Positions 1 to 10,978 of a stretch of DNA of 64,000 bases are shown here, piece after piece. Position numbers and translations under genes: made by a program. The stretch comes from Catonia carolina (taxonomy: Eukaryota > Arthropoda > Insecta > Hemiptera > Achilidae). Positions within the stretch are counted from its first letter, which is position 1, and the number at the start of each line of letters is the position of its first letter. Under the pieces are notes generated by a model. The model searched no databases. It was not told the origin of the DNA and was given only the letters and a program-made list of their open reading frames with translations. The stretch is taken from NCBI GenBank assembly GCA_035578175.1, contig JAQMRL010000003.1, forward strand, positions 103,714,969-103,778,968. The letters run 5' to 3'.

Positions 1-523
1 TAAACTAGGCTCTCTAGAGAAAAATGCTCTATATAAAAGTGTAGATATTTTAATTTCCTATAAATTTGATTATACACTTTTGTCGTAAATGCATACTAAG
101 GCTAAAATCTTTAAAAATCGATTTTTTACCGTTTTCGTGAGAAAAAAAGCAGAAAATCGCTAATTACCGCTAAACTAAGCGTTATATAAAATAATGTTTG
201 AAATACAATTTGTAGGATTTAAAAATCTGTACAACTTTTTAACAAAATGACACGAATAAACTACTACTTCCGGTGTACCGATTTTGATGAAAATGTTCGT
301 GTCGCGTCCTCTTGTAGTACCTAACTTAAGTTTCAAGTTCGTACGATATTCCGTTCTTGAGATATTCTTTTCACACACACACACACACAGACCAATCGCT
401 AAAAACATGTTTTTTGGGTTCAGGGGGTCTAAAAACTTGTAGATCCGGTGAAAACTCGATTTCGAAAAATCGACATGAAAACAATACTTTCCTTCCTGTA
501 TATTCGTATAGGCAAGAGAAAGT
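1..523 (-). mobile_element. Family A element, left part, cut by window edge (A-a)
   Basis: Non-coding transposon copy read on the minus strand. Its 5' terminus is at 511-523, where the 13-base subterminal repeat GGCAAGAGAAAGT is seen on the plus strand. It contains the family's (CA)n tract at about 371-389. The rest matches the complete copy at 56315-57210 and runs off the window at base 1. Confidence 0.8.
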
Positions 524-675
524 AAAAATGAAGTTTAAGAAACACTTGTTTTCTCGGGAAATTGCAATTAAAGTTTGTTGATATTTTAGTGATAATATTT
601 TTGTATTAGTAATTTACTTTTCTTGTCTTAATCAGATATCATGTCTTATTTATGTAAAATTTTGTGCTGAAACCG

Positions 676-1275
676 ATGATCTTCTTCTTCTGCCTTTCAA
701 GGTTTAGGCATGTCTCCCTGTTCCTAACCTCTCAAATCTGCTCATCTCTTTCTCAGGCGTCCTCGTTCTCTCCTGCCCTCCGCCTTATAGCCCAGTGTCT
801 GCTTAAGTATCCTATCCTCCCTCATTTTGTTTACATGCTCTAACCACTACATTCTGTTCTGAGATACCTTGTCGTTTATTGAGAAGATTTTGAGTTCTTT
901 CCTTATCTCGGTAATCCTGTAACGATCTTCTCGCTACACCCATATGTAAGTCGAAGAAATTTCATTTCAGATGCTTGCAATCTACCTTCCTCTCGCTTTG
1001 ATAGTACTCAAGTTTCACTGCCATAGATTAGGCTCGGCACTGCTAATGTTTTATAAAATCTCACCCTCGTGGTTTTGCTGGTGCTATTTTTTAAAGTGCG
1101 GTGGATAGTTTCGCATATTTGCTGAAATCGGTGCATTTTATTGTAAGCATCTTTATTCTGTTGGTATGTAATGTTGCAACCTAGATACTGAAAGTGGGAT
1201 TTCCGTTCCAAAATATTATTATCTATAAAAATTTCTTCAGAATTGTAGTTCTCCACTGCTATTATCCCTCTGGAA
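676..1275 (-). pseudogene. LINE reverse-transcriptase C-terminal fragment
   Basis: The minus strand has an 82-codon open stretch (1008-1256) followed by further matching sequence down to 676. It encodes the thumb/C-terminal part of a LINE RT. Visible hallmarks are FQYLGCNI and, near the end, RVRFYKTLAVPSLIYGSET, which resemble the 'YLG' and 'YGSETW' blocks of arthropod endonuclease-reverse transcriptases. The 3' end at 681-690 is GAA-rich when read on the minus strand, as in the related fragment at 42936-43440. The same 3' portion recurs on the plus strand at 52485-52800. No catalytic YADD box remains, so this is a 5'-truncated dead copy. Confidence 0.7.
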
Positions 1276-1344
1276 TCCGAGATGTCTTCAAATAAATTGA
1301 TATTTGTAATAGTTAAAATCCTGTCGCGGATTTTAACTATAGGC

Positions 1345-1703
1345 CGAGTACTCCAGGTTTAACGTAGTAAAAACAAGGAGTGAGTTGGTTTACTATTGCT
1401 TTTCTCACTGAGTTGAAAGAGTAAGCTTGTCAGCATCCCACGTCCTCTGATAAGCATACACTTTCCACCCTGCAAATGACACCTTCACTTCATTCACCGT
1501 AGGGTCTGGTTGTATAGTGAAATTCATTACTCTCAGAGGAGATAGCTCTGACTGGTATCTTTTACATCTCTACCTCTTCTATTCTTAAATAGTTCAGTCA
1601 ATTGGCTGACTATGTAATAAGAAACGTAACTATTTTTTTATAGCCCTGGAACCAACAGATCGAGTGCAATTAATATAACACTCCACCTGCTCGTTATGGG
1701 CAA
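1345..1703 (-). mobile_element. SINE-B copy 1
   Basis: Minus-strand copy of the ~395-bp retroposon family best seen at 53460-53853. The 5' end (TGCCCATAAC type) is at about 1703. The last ~25 bases including the AAC tail are diverged or lost at about 1345. Confidence 0.75.
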
Positions 1704-2724
1704 ATTTTTATTTTTATTTTTGATATCTTTGTTGAAATTATTATTTGTAACTATTAACTTCTTTGTAACCAGGATTATTGCTAAATATAAAGATTTTTAT
1801 TGATTAAAAACCTTCACTTTCAAAAAAACCGTACTTTATTTGAATGCCAGGCCTAAATCCATGAGATCAATTTCTTGATTATAGTTGAAAATTATTGCTA
1901 TGTTATTTTGTTCCATAAATCTTTTAAAAATAGTGTAATGCGTTCAGAAAACAACTTGAAAATGAAACAGTATTTTTTGGGGTAGCAATTTTTACTCAGT
2001 CTGATTATGTTCTCTGTATAACTTCCATAAAATAATTCAGTACCTATATTCCGACAAACCTTTATTCGTAGATTTAAAAGTTATATGTGTAAAACCAAGA
2101 ACTGTTTATTAATTATATTCAATTTTAAGCTGTATTTTTCTATTAGTTAAATAATTTTAATTACTAAACTATTATATGGTATTAGGCTTATTGCATGATA
2201 CAAAAATAAAGAACGTATTTTTAGCTTACCATGTTTATATGATGTAGGATATGTTACCTTTAGGACCTTATTACATGTCCACCCAGGCCTACAACACGCA
2301 TCTATGTTTCATATAGTGGTCACTACAAACAATTTAGTTAAAGGGACAACGACCTTGTGTAACGGACGAAGTAAAAAAAAAGTTACCTTCTTTGTGCTCT
2401 CGGATGGATTGGAACGAAAGAATATAAAGGATGCAAGACAATGAAAATGTCTCTTTGGAAATTGGTTTACTTGGACACGCTATTCTTTTCCCCTACGGCG
2501 TCTTCTAGTTAGTTAAATATAGTCTTAAGATTAGATTTTCGTGTAATTTGTACCTCAGAGTTCAAATTAAATAAACTTAAATATTTGTTTTACAAAATTT
2601 TAGAAGAGTATTTTTTTGGGTACTTTTGTTTCATTATTTATCCTGACGCGATGGTAATACTGTAATTTTTAGCAAACAAAGAAGTAATAAGAATATCTAT
2701 TCTGTTGATCATTAAGAAAAGACT
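1704..2724. other. AT-rich gap, nothing recognised
   Basis: No repeat family shared with the rest of the window and no coding signal seen. Confidence 0.5.
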
Positions 2725-2882
2725 GCCGGCCGCATTGCGTAGTTGGTAACGTGCTCGAATGCACTCAGGCACGGCATATTTTCATACGTTACAAAAAATC
2801 ATTTCATACTTCACAGTTACAACCCAAAGTTGTTGCTAATGACCACTGTAGTTGATGCAACGTTAAATAAACAAAGAAAAAA
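2725..2882 (+). mobile_element. tRNA-derived SINE S1, copy a
   Basis: Begins with a tRNA-like head (TAGTTGGTAACGTGCTCG) and continues with the S1 body through GATGCAACGTTAAATAA to an A-rich end. Compared with S1b (14240-14404) about 25 bases covering the B box are missing, so it could not be transcribed from an internal Pol III promoter. Confidence 0.75.
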
Positions 2883-3230
2883 ATACTGCACTACTTTTTT
2901 ATTGTATCCGAACCCGGTACCATCTCATTTGTAGTCCAGCATCTTTGAAAGGCGGCCACTTTTAAATATTTGTATGTAATTGATTTGTAAAAATTTAGGT
3001 AATTATTGTTTAATTAATTATTTTGTTATTAATTTTTCTTTTAATTTCGGGAAACTTATAATAATTTTCAATTGATTTTCTATTTTTGTTATGATGTTAG
3101 AATACAAAGAAGCTTTTGTGCAAGCAGTAGGAATTGCAGTTTCCGGTAAAATTTTTGTGATATTTGCATATATATTTATTGTTTCTGTAATATTTGTAAC
3201 TACTATTAATACGTACTTTATTATACAGAG

Positions 3231-3437
3231 CTTCATTATACAGCCAGACCCTGTGGTGAATGAAGTGAAGGTGTTATTTTCAGGGTGGAAAGTAGATGCT
3301 TTTCAGAGGGCCTGGCATGCTGATAAGCATGTCACTTAGTGAGGAAGACAATGGTGAACTATCTCACTTCTCGTTTTACTTAGTAAAGCCTTTATAGGTT
3401 CAAACCAGCCTTTCGACTGATGAACTAAATAACAACA
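3231..3437 (+). mobile_element. SINE-B copy 2, 5'-truncated
   Basis: Only the 3' half of the family is present, from TTCATTATACAGCCAGACCC to the AACAAC tail. The open frame across it is not a gene. Confidence 0.8.
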
Positions 3438-4029
3438 TCAGATGTTGCCTATTTGTACGTTTTTTCCATACTTTTTCGATAATAATCGATTAGCTCCTGT
3501 AAAATCACATATCAGAGTGCGTATCCCGAGTGGAGACAAAAACGAAACTAGGAAAGATTCCGCGGCACCCTCCTCCAGAGCCGTGGACTGTATGCGTTGC
3601 GTGGCCTGCTGAGCGTCTTGAAGAATTTTATTTGGTTTGCGTATCCAAAATGCGATAAAAAGAAATAGAAAATGAAGCACCCTCTTACCTCCTTTTGCAG
3701 CGTAAATAGTACTCGTGATGAGTGGGGGATAAAAGGGGGAAGAGAGGAATAAAGGGATAGTTATTACCCACTACACTGCTGTCTTCTTCCAGGCGATTTC
3801 TTCACCGGACCCGCAGTTGTAGCCGTTTTCCGGATGCGCGTAAAAGAAATGCAATTTATAAAGTGAACGGATCACATACCAGTTTTAAATTTTAGATGGT
3901 GATGTTAAAGTAACAGAATCTATACTTATATTATATAGACAAAGAGTGGTTTTTTATGTGCAGGCTAATTTCAAAAACTACCGAACGGACTTTCATGAAA
4001 TTTTGACAGCATATTCGTATTTATATTCA
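3438..4029. other. Unassigned sequence
   Basis: Contains a moderately GC-richer stretch (about 3520-3620 and 3780-3840). I could not match it to a gene or repeat. Confidence 0.4.
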
Positions 4030-5520
4030 CAGCAACATTTTATTTTAAAATTTAAAAAAATGAAATTTTCACAAGTTATCATGTTCCATAAAGAAAATAA
4101 ACCAATCCACGAACCATCTTCTTACAGGCCCATCAGTTTACTTTCAACAGTTTCAAAATTATTCGAAAAACTTTTACTCCCAAGACTGCTTATATTTGTA
4201 GAAGACCAAGGTATAATCCCTAATCATCAATTTGGGTTCCGTCGACGGCACAGCACAATTCATCAACTACACAGAATCGTTGATCAAATTGCCTCTGGCT
4301 TTGAACAAAAAAAATATGTAAGTGCCGTCTTCTGATGTTTGCGCAGCGTTTGATAAAGTTTGGCATCAAGGTCTGCGATATAAATTAAGAAAATTCTTGC
4401 CAGATGCCTATTTCTTAATCATCAGCTCCTTTTTAACGGACAGATTTTTTTCAAGTAAAAACATAACACGGCTCTGTCTGACTACAAACAAATCGTCGCT
4501 GGTGTTCCACAAGGATCAATCTTGTCGCCACTGCTTTACAGCATCTATACATCAGATCTACCTGCATCTGCTAACACCACCTTAGCGACTTATGCTGACG
4601 ATACAGTCATCCTTTCTTCTGATGTAAAGCCAGAAGCAGCAAGTAATAATTTACAAAGTCACATTAACTTTTTAAATTATTGGTTAAAAATCTGGAGGAT
4701 CCAATTCAACGCTTCAAAATCAGTGCATGTCACCTTTTCTCTCCGGAAAGGCGAATTTCCTCAACTATTCCTCGACAATAAACCGATACCACAACGACAA
4801 AAAGTTAAATACCTTGGACTTCACCTTGACAAGAGACTCACCTGGGCGACTCATATAAAAACCAAAAGACTGACTTTGAACTCCAAATTGAAAGAACTAT
4901 TTCGACTACTTGGACGCCGCTCTTCACTGACTCTAAAATCTAAACTATTACTATACAAAGTATATCTCAAACCAATATGGACCTATGGACTACAAATTTA
5001 TGGCACAGCTAAACCGAGCAATCTACAAAAATTACAAGCCTTTCAGTCAAAATGCCTACGTTTAATCACCTGCGCACCTTTTTATGTCAACAACAAAATT
5101 CTACATGACGACCTTAATATTCCGTTCATAAGTGAAGTAGTTAAGTCCAGCTACAGTGTTTTTCACAGAAAATTGCATGATCACCCCAACGAATTAATCA
5201 CCAAACTATCGGATGCATCACTACCAGGAAATCCGCAGCGCAGGTTGAAACGTCAATGGGCCAGAGATCTTCTATAAAGTGATTTATTTTATTTTTCTTT
5301 CTTCTTTTTTTTCTTATGTTGTTATTTATCATTTATGTATCATGAACTTTATTTCATAGAACATATACCAATGGGTATCAGTGTTCTTTTTCATTTATTT
5401 ATTTTTATTTTATTTTTTTTTATTTTTTTTCCTTGTCATCCTTTGTTTACTGTCATCTAATTTGCTCGTTGTATCTTCGTATATAGTTGCAAATAAAGTT
5501 ATTAAAGTTAAAAAAAAAAA
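4030..5520 (+). pseudogene. Jockey-like LINE, 5'-truncated, frameshifted RT
   Basis: Reverse transcriptase remnant in two main frames. The first frame (to about 4335) carries SSYRPISLLSTVSKLFEKLL and the HQFGFRRRHSTIHQ block. A frameshift near 4322 moves into VCAAFDKVWHQGLRYKL, with a second shift near 4520. The last part (4522-5277) carries SPLLYSIYTSDLP, the catalytic block LATYADDTVIL, VKYLGLHLDKRLTW and a typical jockey C-terminus ending RRLKRQWARDLL. The whole endonuclease and ORF1 are missing. A T-rich 3' UTR follows and ends in AATAAAGTTATTAAAGTT plus an A run at about 5509-5521. The YADD box is intact but the protein cannot be made in one frame. No target duplication was found by eye. 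Confidence 0.88.
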
Positions 5521-5558
5521 ATGATAACCCTAAGGGCCGTAATAAAGATTTTAATAAA

Positions 5559-5597
<39 letters not shown>

Positions 5598-5603
5598 GAG
5601 AGA
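5559..5603. repeat. (TG)n(AG)n microsatellite
   Basis: About eight TG units pass directly into (AG)n. It is not inside a family A copy, unlike most GT tracts in this window. Confidence 0.95.
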
Positions 5604-6264
5604 TGTTGCAGCTACACAATTTTTGTTACATATTTATTTTAAACAAATTGATTAGGCCTACACATGTTTCTCGAGCGAAGCCGCGTGGGGTATGCTATAT
5701 AGTAACTGATATAATGAACTGTACTGTACAAAAATGAGTACACCAGTGAGAACGGCTGTCCTTACCCTACTGTGCAACTTGCATATACGAATAAAGAGTT
5801 TGTAAAAGACATAATAAATATAGTGAACTTCAGTTTAGTCAGGAGCAACTGAAAAGAGTAACAGGTTTCACTTAATTGTTAATTAATACTTTACTTGTTA
5901 TATGGGTGTGTCCACTTCACTGAACATGCTTAGCAGGTTCATGTATGTTATCAATTTTTATCACTATATACAACAAATTCCTGTATCTGACATCTTTATA
6001 ATTTTCAAAAAATATTTAATTAATATTCATTAGCATTATTAATTGTATTTAAATTTATTGTTACTTACATTTTTATATGCATCGGACCGATTTACATTAA
6101 TTTCATTGCATGTGAATGAATTTTTTTAACTAATTTATGTGGAATATGTAAGTTGTTCTAGAGGTAAACCTTGGAATTTATTTTCTCCCTCTTCAGTGTC
6201 GTTTCAGTTGAAGTTTCAATGTGTGCAGCTCCAGTCTCGTTGATGTTTTGTAAAAATTATTTTT
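5604..6264. other. Gap with a weak Helitron-like end
   Basis: GCGAAGCCGCG with CTATATAG following at about 5675-5702 loosely recalls Helitron 3' ends. The rest is AT-rich and unassigned. Confidence 0.3.
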
Positions 6265-6780
6265 ACTTTCTCTTGCCCTATATGAATAAATAAGGAAGGT
6301 AAGTATTGTTTTCATCGGTACACGTTTTCAAACCTCCTGAATAAAAAACATATTTTTAGCGATTGATCTGTTTATTAACAAAATATCGAAGAATAAGAAC
6401 GGAGTAGCGCACGAAGTTGGGAATTAGAACTTAAGTTAAGGTACCGCTGGGGACCCGACTCGAATTTTCATCGAAATCGATTAACCGGAAGTAGGTAGTT
6501 TATTCGTGCAATTTTTTACTCTTTTGCCATTTTCTCAAAATGTTTACGATTTTTTTTAAAAAATCGTCTCATCGCCTACATTTTTTATGCTTTTTTTAAG
6601 ATTGCGGCCCTGATTGGCATTCTATGGCAAAAGAAAATAAAGCCTAATCAAAGTTGTAGAACATTAAACATTCTGCAACTTTTATTTTAAAAGTTATTTT
6701 TTACAACGCTTTGTTTAGCGTCAAGTAGTGATTTTCTGTATTTTGCTCATCTAAATCGGTAAAAATGGAATTTTTTAATA
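6265..6780 (+). mobile_element. Family A element, 3'-truncated (A-b)
   Basis: Starts with ACTTTCTCTTGCC and follows the consensus to about 6780. It stops before the second internal 171-bp unit. The microsatellite position is decayed. Confidence 0.75.
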
Positions 6781-6865
6781 TTGGAGCTCACAATAATTAT
6801 TTCTGTGACTTCCCAGATAATAATAACAGTATTCCTAAAATGATACCTAAAACAAAGTAAAGTGT

Positions 6866-6959
6866 CAAAAGGAACAGGGAAAAGCAATAAATCAATTTAT
6901 TTAATGAACTCGTTTGAGGCTATCTATAAACCCGCGCAGAGCGCGGGAATAATTCATAG
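6866..6959 (+). mobile_element. Degenerate Helitron 3' end
   Basis: A perfect 7-bp stem, CCCGCGC-AGA-GCGCGGG (6931-6947), is followed 12 bases later by ATAG. That is the layout of a Helitron 3' terminus with a decayed CTAG. The preceding ~65 bases are shared with 18585-18672. No 5' end located. Confidence 0.45.
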
Positions 6960-7539
6960 AAAACAATAATAAATTGGTAATTTTCATAGATGTTTTTTAC
7001 CGCATTTGTAGACTTGGAGAATGAATTAGTTTTAGATTAAAATTTTATTGGTAGATAAAAGTAATTTTTACGCTTTCACATGTTAACCTTAGAAATAAAT
7101 AAATTCTTAACGAAGGACACATTTTAAATAACGGTAACCATTGTTAACACAGTGTATTTACTACAACACAACAAAATGTATTTATAAATAAAAGTTTAAA
7201 GTTAGATTTGCATAGTATGCTGGTGTCAATATAAAATGTAATGGCGCCTTAGGTGTTACGGTATTTTTTATTATTAATTTTATTTGCCTATGCTTGTATA
7301 CTATTTACAGTATGCATAACGTGTTTAATCAACTGAATTTGGAATCGATTTTTATTTTATTTTCGTTTTAGTCAACATAGAACTGCGATAATCATACTGT
7401 AACACCTACACCTTGGTTCGTTCGGAATCTGGGTATAATAAATATTAAACAGACTTCCTTCTAAACCTATAACTACTATTTATTTACAAGAAAATCCCTT
7501 TAATGGACGACGCGACACTCAAGACTGTGTCAATTTTTA

Positions 7540-8030
7540 AAAAGGCTTAACTTTGACTTATGGCAAAAACCATTAATGATTTTGTATTTACTTTTTAAGA
7601 GGAATTGAATGACACTATTTTTGTTTCCAAATTCCAACTTTGATTATTGACTTCCAGACGAAACTGGAACTTTAAACCCAATGATTTGTGTATCTGATAT
7701 TTAATAAGAATCGAATAACTCTATTTTTGTTTTGAATTTCCGACTTTGATTTCTTGACTCCCGGTTTTGGGACACTTCCGGTCAAAACTGGAACTTTAAC
7801 TTTTCTGCAGGCCCACTAACTTTGTGATAGATTACAAATCTGAAAACCGTTTGATGTTATCTCTTGTAGTTTCTAACTTTGATTCTTGACTACCGGTTTT
7901 TTGGACCATTTCTGGTTAAAACCGGAACTTTTAACCCAATTCAGGCCTACTAAAGTTTTGTGCAGATTATGAATCCGTAAACCGTTTGTTGTTATCTCTT
8001 GCAACTTCTGATATCTAGATGTGATGGACG
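7540..8030 (+). repeat. Degenerate tandem array (~105-135 bp units)
   Basis: The block 'ACTTTGATT..TTGACT' recurs at 7636, 7742 and 7875. 'AACCGTTTG(A/T)TGTTATCTCTTG' recurs near 7845 and 7980. 'CCGGAACTTTAACCC'-like pieces occur between them. Spacings of 106 and 133 bp show units of uneven length. Non-coding. Confidence 0.7.
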
Positions 8031-8105
8031 GACGACCGAAGGAAAATGATAAATTAGAATTTTAAAAATTGCCACCAATTATTGACAATTAACAGCTAAA
8101 TAATA

Positions 8106-9020
8106 GGTGTGGCTATTAAATAACGAGACTGATGTTGTAAAAAAATTATTTTTATTTTATACATAATCACTTGTTGTCACCTTCAATACACACTCATTCT
8201 CTATCCCTACAACGCTCCATGCGAATTTTCCGTTGTTGGAAACAGTGCTGGAAGTTATCTTTTGTCAGCTCCTTCAGGACACGTGCCGCTTTCTCTTTTA
8301 CTGACTCAAATCTTGTCCTTTTTATTGCAGATTTCACCTTAGGTAACAGGTATAAGTCACATGGTGCAAGATCTGGTGAATAAGGTGGATGTTCTGACAC
8401 TGAGATGCTGTACTTGGCTAGGAACCTTTTGACAGATAACGCGGAATGAGCTGGCGCATTGTCTTGGTGGAGAACCTATGATTTGTCCTTCCACATTTCG
8501 GGGCGTTTTTTCCTTACTCTTTAACGTAGTTTAGAAAGTACCTCAAGGTAGTAATATTGATTAATTGTTTGACCTTCAGGAACCCAGTGAAGGTACACAA
8601 TCCCATGGATATAAAAATAAAACAATCATCATTGCTTTAAAATTTGATTTGCTCATTCGAGCTTTTTGGCTCTCGGTGAAGTTCGGCTCTTCCAGTGCAT
8701 GGATTGGGGCTTCGTTTCCGGATCATAAGTAAAAAACCACATTTCATCACATGTTATTCTCTTCTACCTCTTCCCTAAGTTGAAATCTGCATTAAAAGAG
8801 ACAAGATTTGAGTCTGTAGAAGCTGTAAAAGAGAAAGCGGCACGTGTCCTGAAGGAGCTGACGGAAAATGACTTCCAGCACTGTTTCCAACAATAGAAAA
8901 TTCGCATGGAGCGTTGTAGGGATAGAGAAGGAGTGTATATTGAAGGTGACAATAAGTGATAATGTGTAAAATAAAAAAAAATTTTTTACGTCAGTCTCGT
9001 TTTTTAATAGCCACACCTCG
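8106..9020 (-). mobile_element. Foldback mariner derivative M1
   Basis: Tc1/mariner element flanked by TA. The ends read GGTGTGGCTATTAAATAACG on the left and its complement on the right. The central part, on the minus strand, encodes a decayed mariner catalytic domain including HQDNAPAH and SPDLAPCD. The two aspartates are separated by 34 residues, the D34D signature. The left arm holds the transposase C-terminus (KVKSAIKRTRFESVKEKAARV) on the minus strand. The right arm holds a second, inverted copy of the same C-terminus on the plus strand. The N-terminal DNA-binding half is absent. Stops and frameshifts are present, so no active transposase. Same architecture as M2 and M3. Confidence 0.9.
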
Positions 9021-9475
9021 TATCCGTTATTATTGAAGATTTCCGTCCTGATTAAAGTTCAGCTCATTTTCACTCGATCTGAAAAATTTTAAAATTTGAG
9101 ATGTCTTTAAAAATAACACCTAATACATATTTTTTACTTCCGGAACTGATAATATCATCAATATTTAAAATGACTTTAATCGTCTTCAAAAGGATATTCT
9201 TTTCATCTCATCCTTGCAGTTACATCTTGTCGGTTGTCTTCGTACGACCAGTAATTTTTTTGTACATTAATTTTGATGAATGTAAGTTTCTACCTTTAGT
9301 AGGTTAGTATGAAGTATGTATCCGCTGAATTTTACACTGGTTATTTTACCGTTCACTAGTAATGTTTATTAGTTATATTATATAACTTACGAATTTTAAT
9401 GCAGATGAGTGAACATTTTCTTTCTAACGCCATTAAAAAATTCTTGATTTTGATATATTTCTTATTCTTTTTTTT
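9021..9475. other. AT-rich gap
   Basis: No repeat match or coding signal recognised; one short uninformative open frame at 9101-9307. Confidence 0.4.
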
Positions 9476-9726
9476 ATTTTCTCTTGCCGTATATGAATAA
9501 ATAGGGAAGGAAAGTATTGCTTTCATGTCCATTATTCGAAATCGACTTTTCACCGGATGTATACGTTTTCAGCCCTTAAACCCCAAAAAAACATGTTTTT
9601 GAGTTCATGGGACCTGAAAAAGTGTAAATAACATTAGATATTTCTGCTGAAAACTCGTTTTCTAAAAATCGTCATGAAAACAATACTTTCTTTCCTTATA
9701 AATATTCATGCAGGGCAAGAGAGAGT
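9476..9726. mobile_element. Family A foldback derivative (A-c)
   Basis: Both ends are the 5' end of family A: TTTCTCTTGCC at the left and GGCAAGAGAGAGT at the right. The two ~110-bp arms are inverted copies of each other, each carrying the AAAGTATTG/CAATACTTT and TTTCACCGGAT-type blocks. They are joined near 9590-9610. About 20 extra bases sit in the right arm near 9630-9650. Confidence 0.8.
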
Positions 9727-10978
9727 AAAACACGTCTTAAAATATTTTTTTTAATAAAACCTCATGAGTTCTCTTTATTGTAAAAAATTGAACACATTCG
9801 AGAAACTTTTGAAGGTTTCCAGAAGTTTTCAGCTTGTGGCTCATAATTTTTCCTTTTTCGAATCACTCAATTTAAAGGGTACGATTAATCAACTTTTGAC
9901 CCATGCTTCTTTCATCTTCCCTGAACGGTTTTTTCTTCTTTCTTCGGACCATTTCTTAGCGTTTGTTGCTTTTCCTCTTAAAACTCTAGGTTTTTTTATT
10001 AAACTCCTGAATTTTTATCTATTGCTGATTATTTCTGGTGTAATTTTGTACATTATCAGTTCTTTACTTATTTCTTGGTGCCACGAGATTTTGGCGTTGT
10101 GCTTGTATAAAATGTAACGATTTGTTTGGTTTACCTGGGTTCGTCCATTCTGTAAACATGACCATAAAATTGTAATCTTCTTTTTCTGATTGTTTGTGAA
10201 AGCTTTCCTTTATTTTTTTATAACTCTTCATCATATGATACTGGCAGGAAAGTACTCGAAATCTTTAATTTTCAATGATATGAATAACGCCGCCCCCTGT
10301 TACGGTAGATATGTTACTCTAGTGCCTATATTAGTAATACATTTTATAACACAGGCTAATCGTGACAAAAAATAAGCTCAATTTCTATTGCTGTTATTGT
10401 ATCGTTGTAATTTATAGCTACAAGAAGTTATCCTATGTTATTGGACGTACAATATTACCTAAGTTTAAAATGTTATAAATCGTAACTTTATACTCAACTT
10501 GTTCTCGTGTGTGGTCGTTTATCGTGAATCCGTGACTTATAGTAAATATGCGAAAACGTTACACACTGAGATGTGCTTTTTTATTGTTTTTGGTTTTAAA
10601 TATTGTGTCTATATTACATTGTAGCTTTTTAACCCACGCAAATACATAATAAAATCTTTTTTTAAATAAAAGTTTACTGAATTTTAAAATTCAGAACTTA
10701 AAGAACAGTATGTGTGTTGTATTTAATTGAATTTCAAAATAAATTTTAAAAGGACGATATTAAAATTTTGGATCGGTTTTTTCTTATTATTTTACTGAGA
10801 ATTAGTTCATAAAATTACTTTATTTGATATTTTATTTTTTGTTCGGCCTAGTTATAAGTCAATGGAATTTGCTCAAATCTTAACTCTCCAAGCCGCTTGT
10901 TGAACCCGTGTGACTTAATTCAAATTCTACTAGATAACTATGTAGGGTGATCAGAAGTTCAAAGCTTATTTAAAATTA
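9727..10978. other. Gap; open frames without recognisable product
   Basis: A 117-codon open frame lies at 9764-10117 (plus). It is F/L-rich, with no domain recognised and biased base composition, so I do not call it a gene. The remainder is AT-rich. Confidence 0.4.

Noticed and set aside
5670..5703. Helitron 3' end (GCGAAGCCGCG ... CTATATAG)
   Set aside because: No good hairpin and no 5' partner; too weak to call.
9764..10117. 117-codon open frame as a gene
   Set aside because: F/L-rich composition, no domain, no neighbouring exon signals; on the other strand it is K/R-rich but broken.
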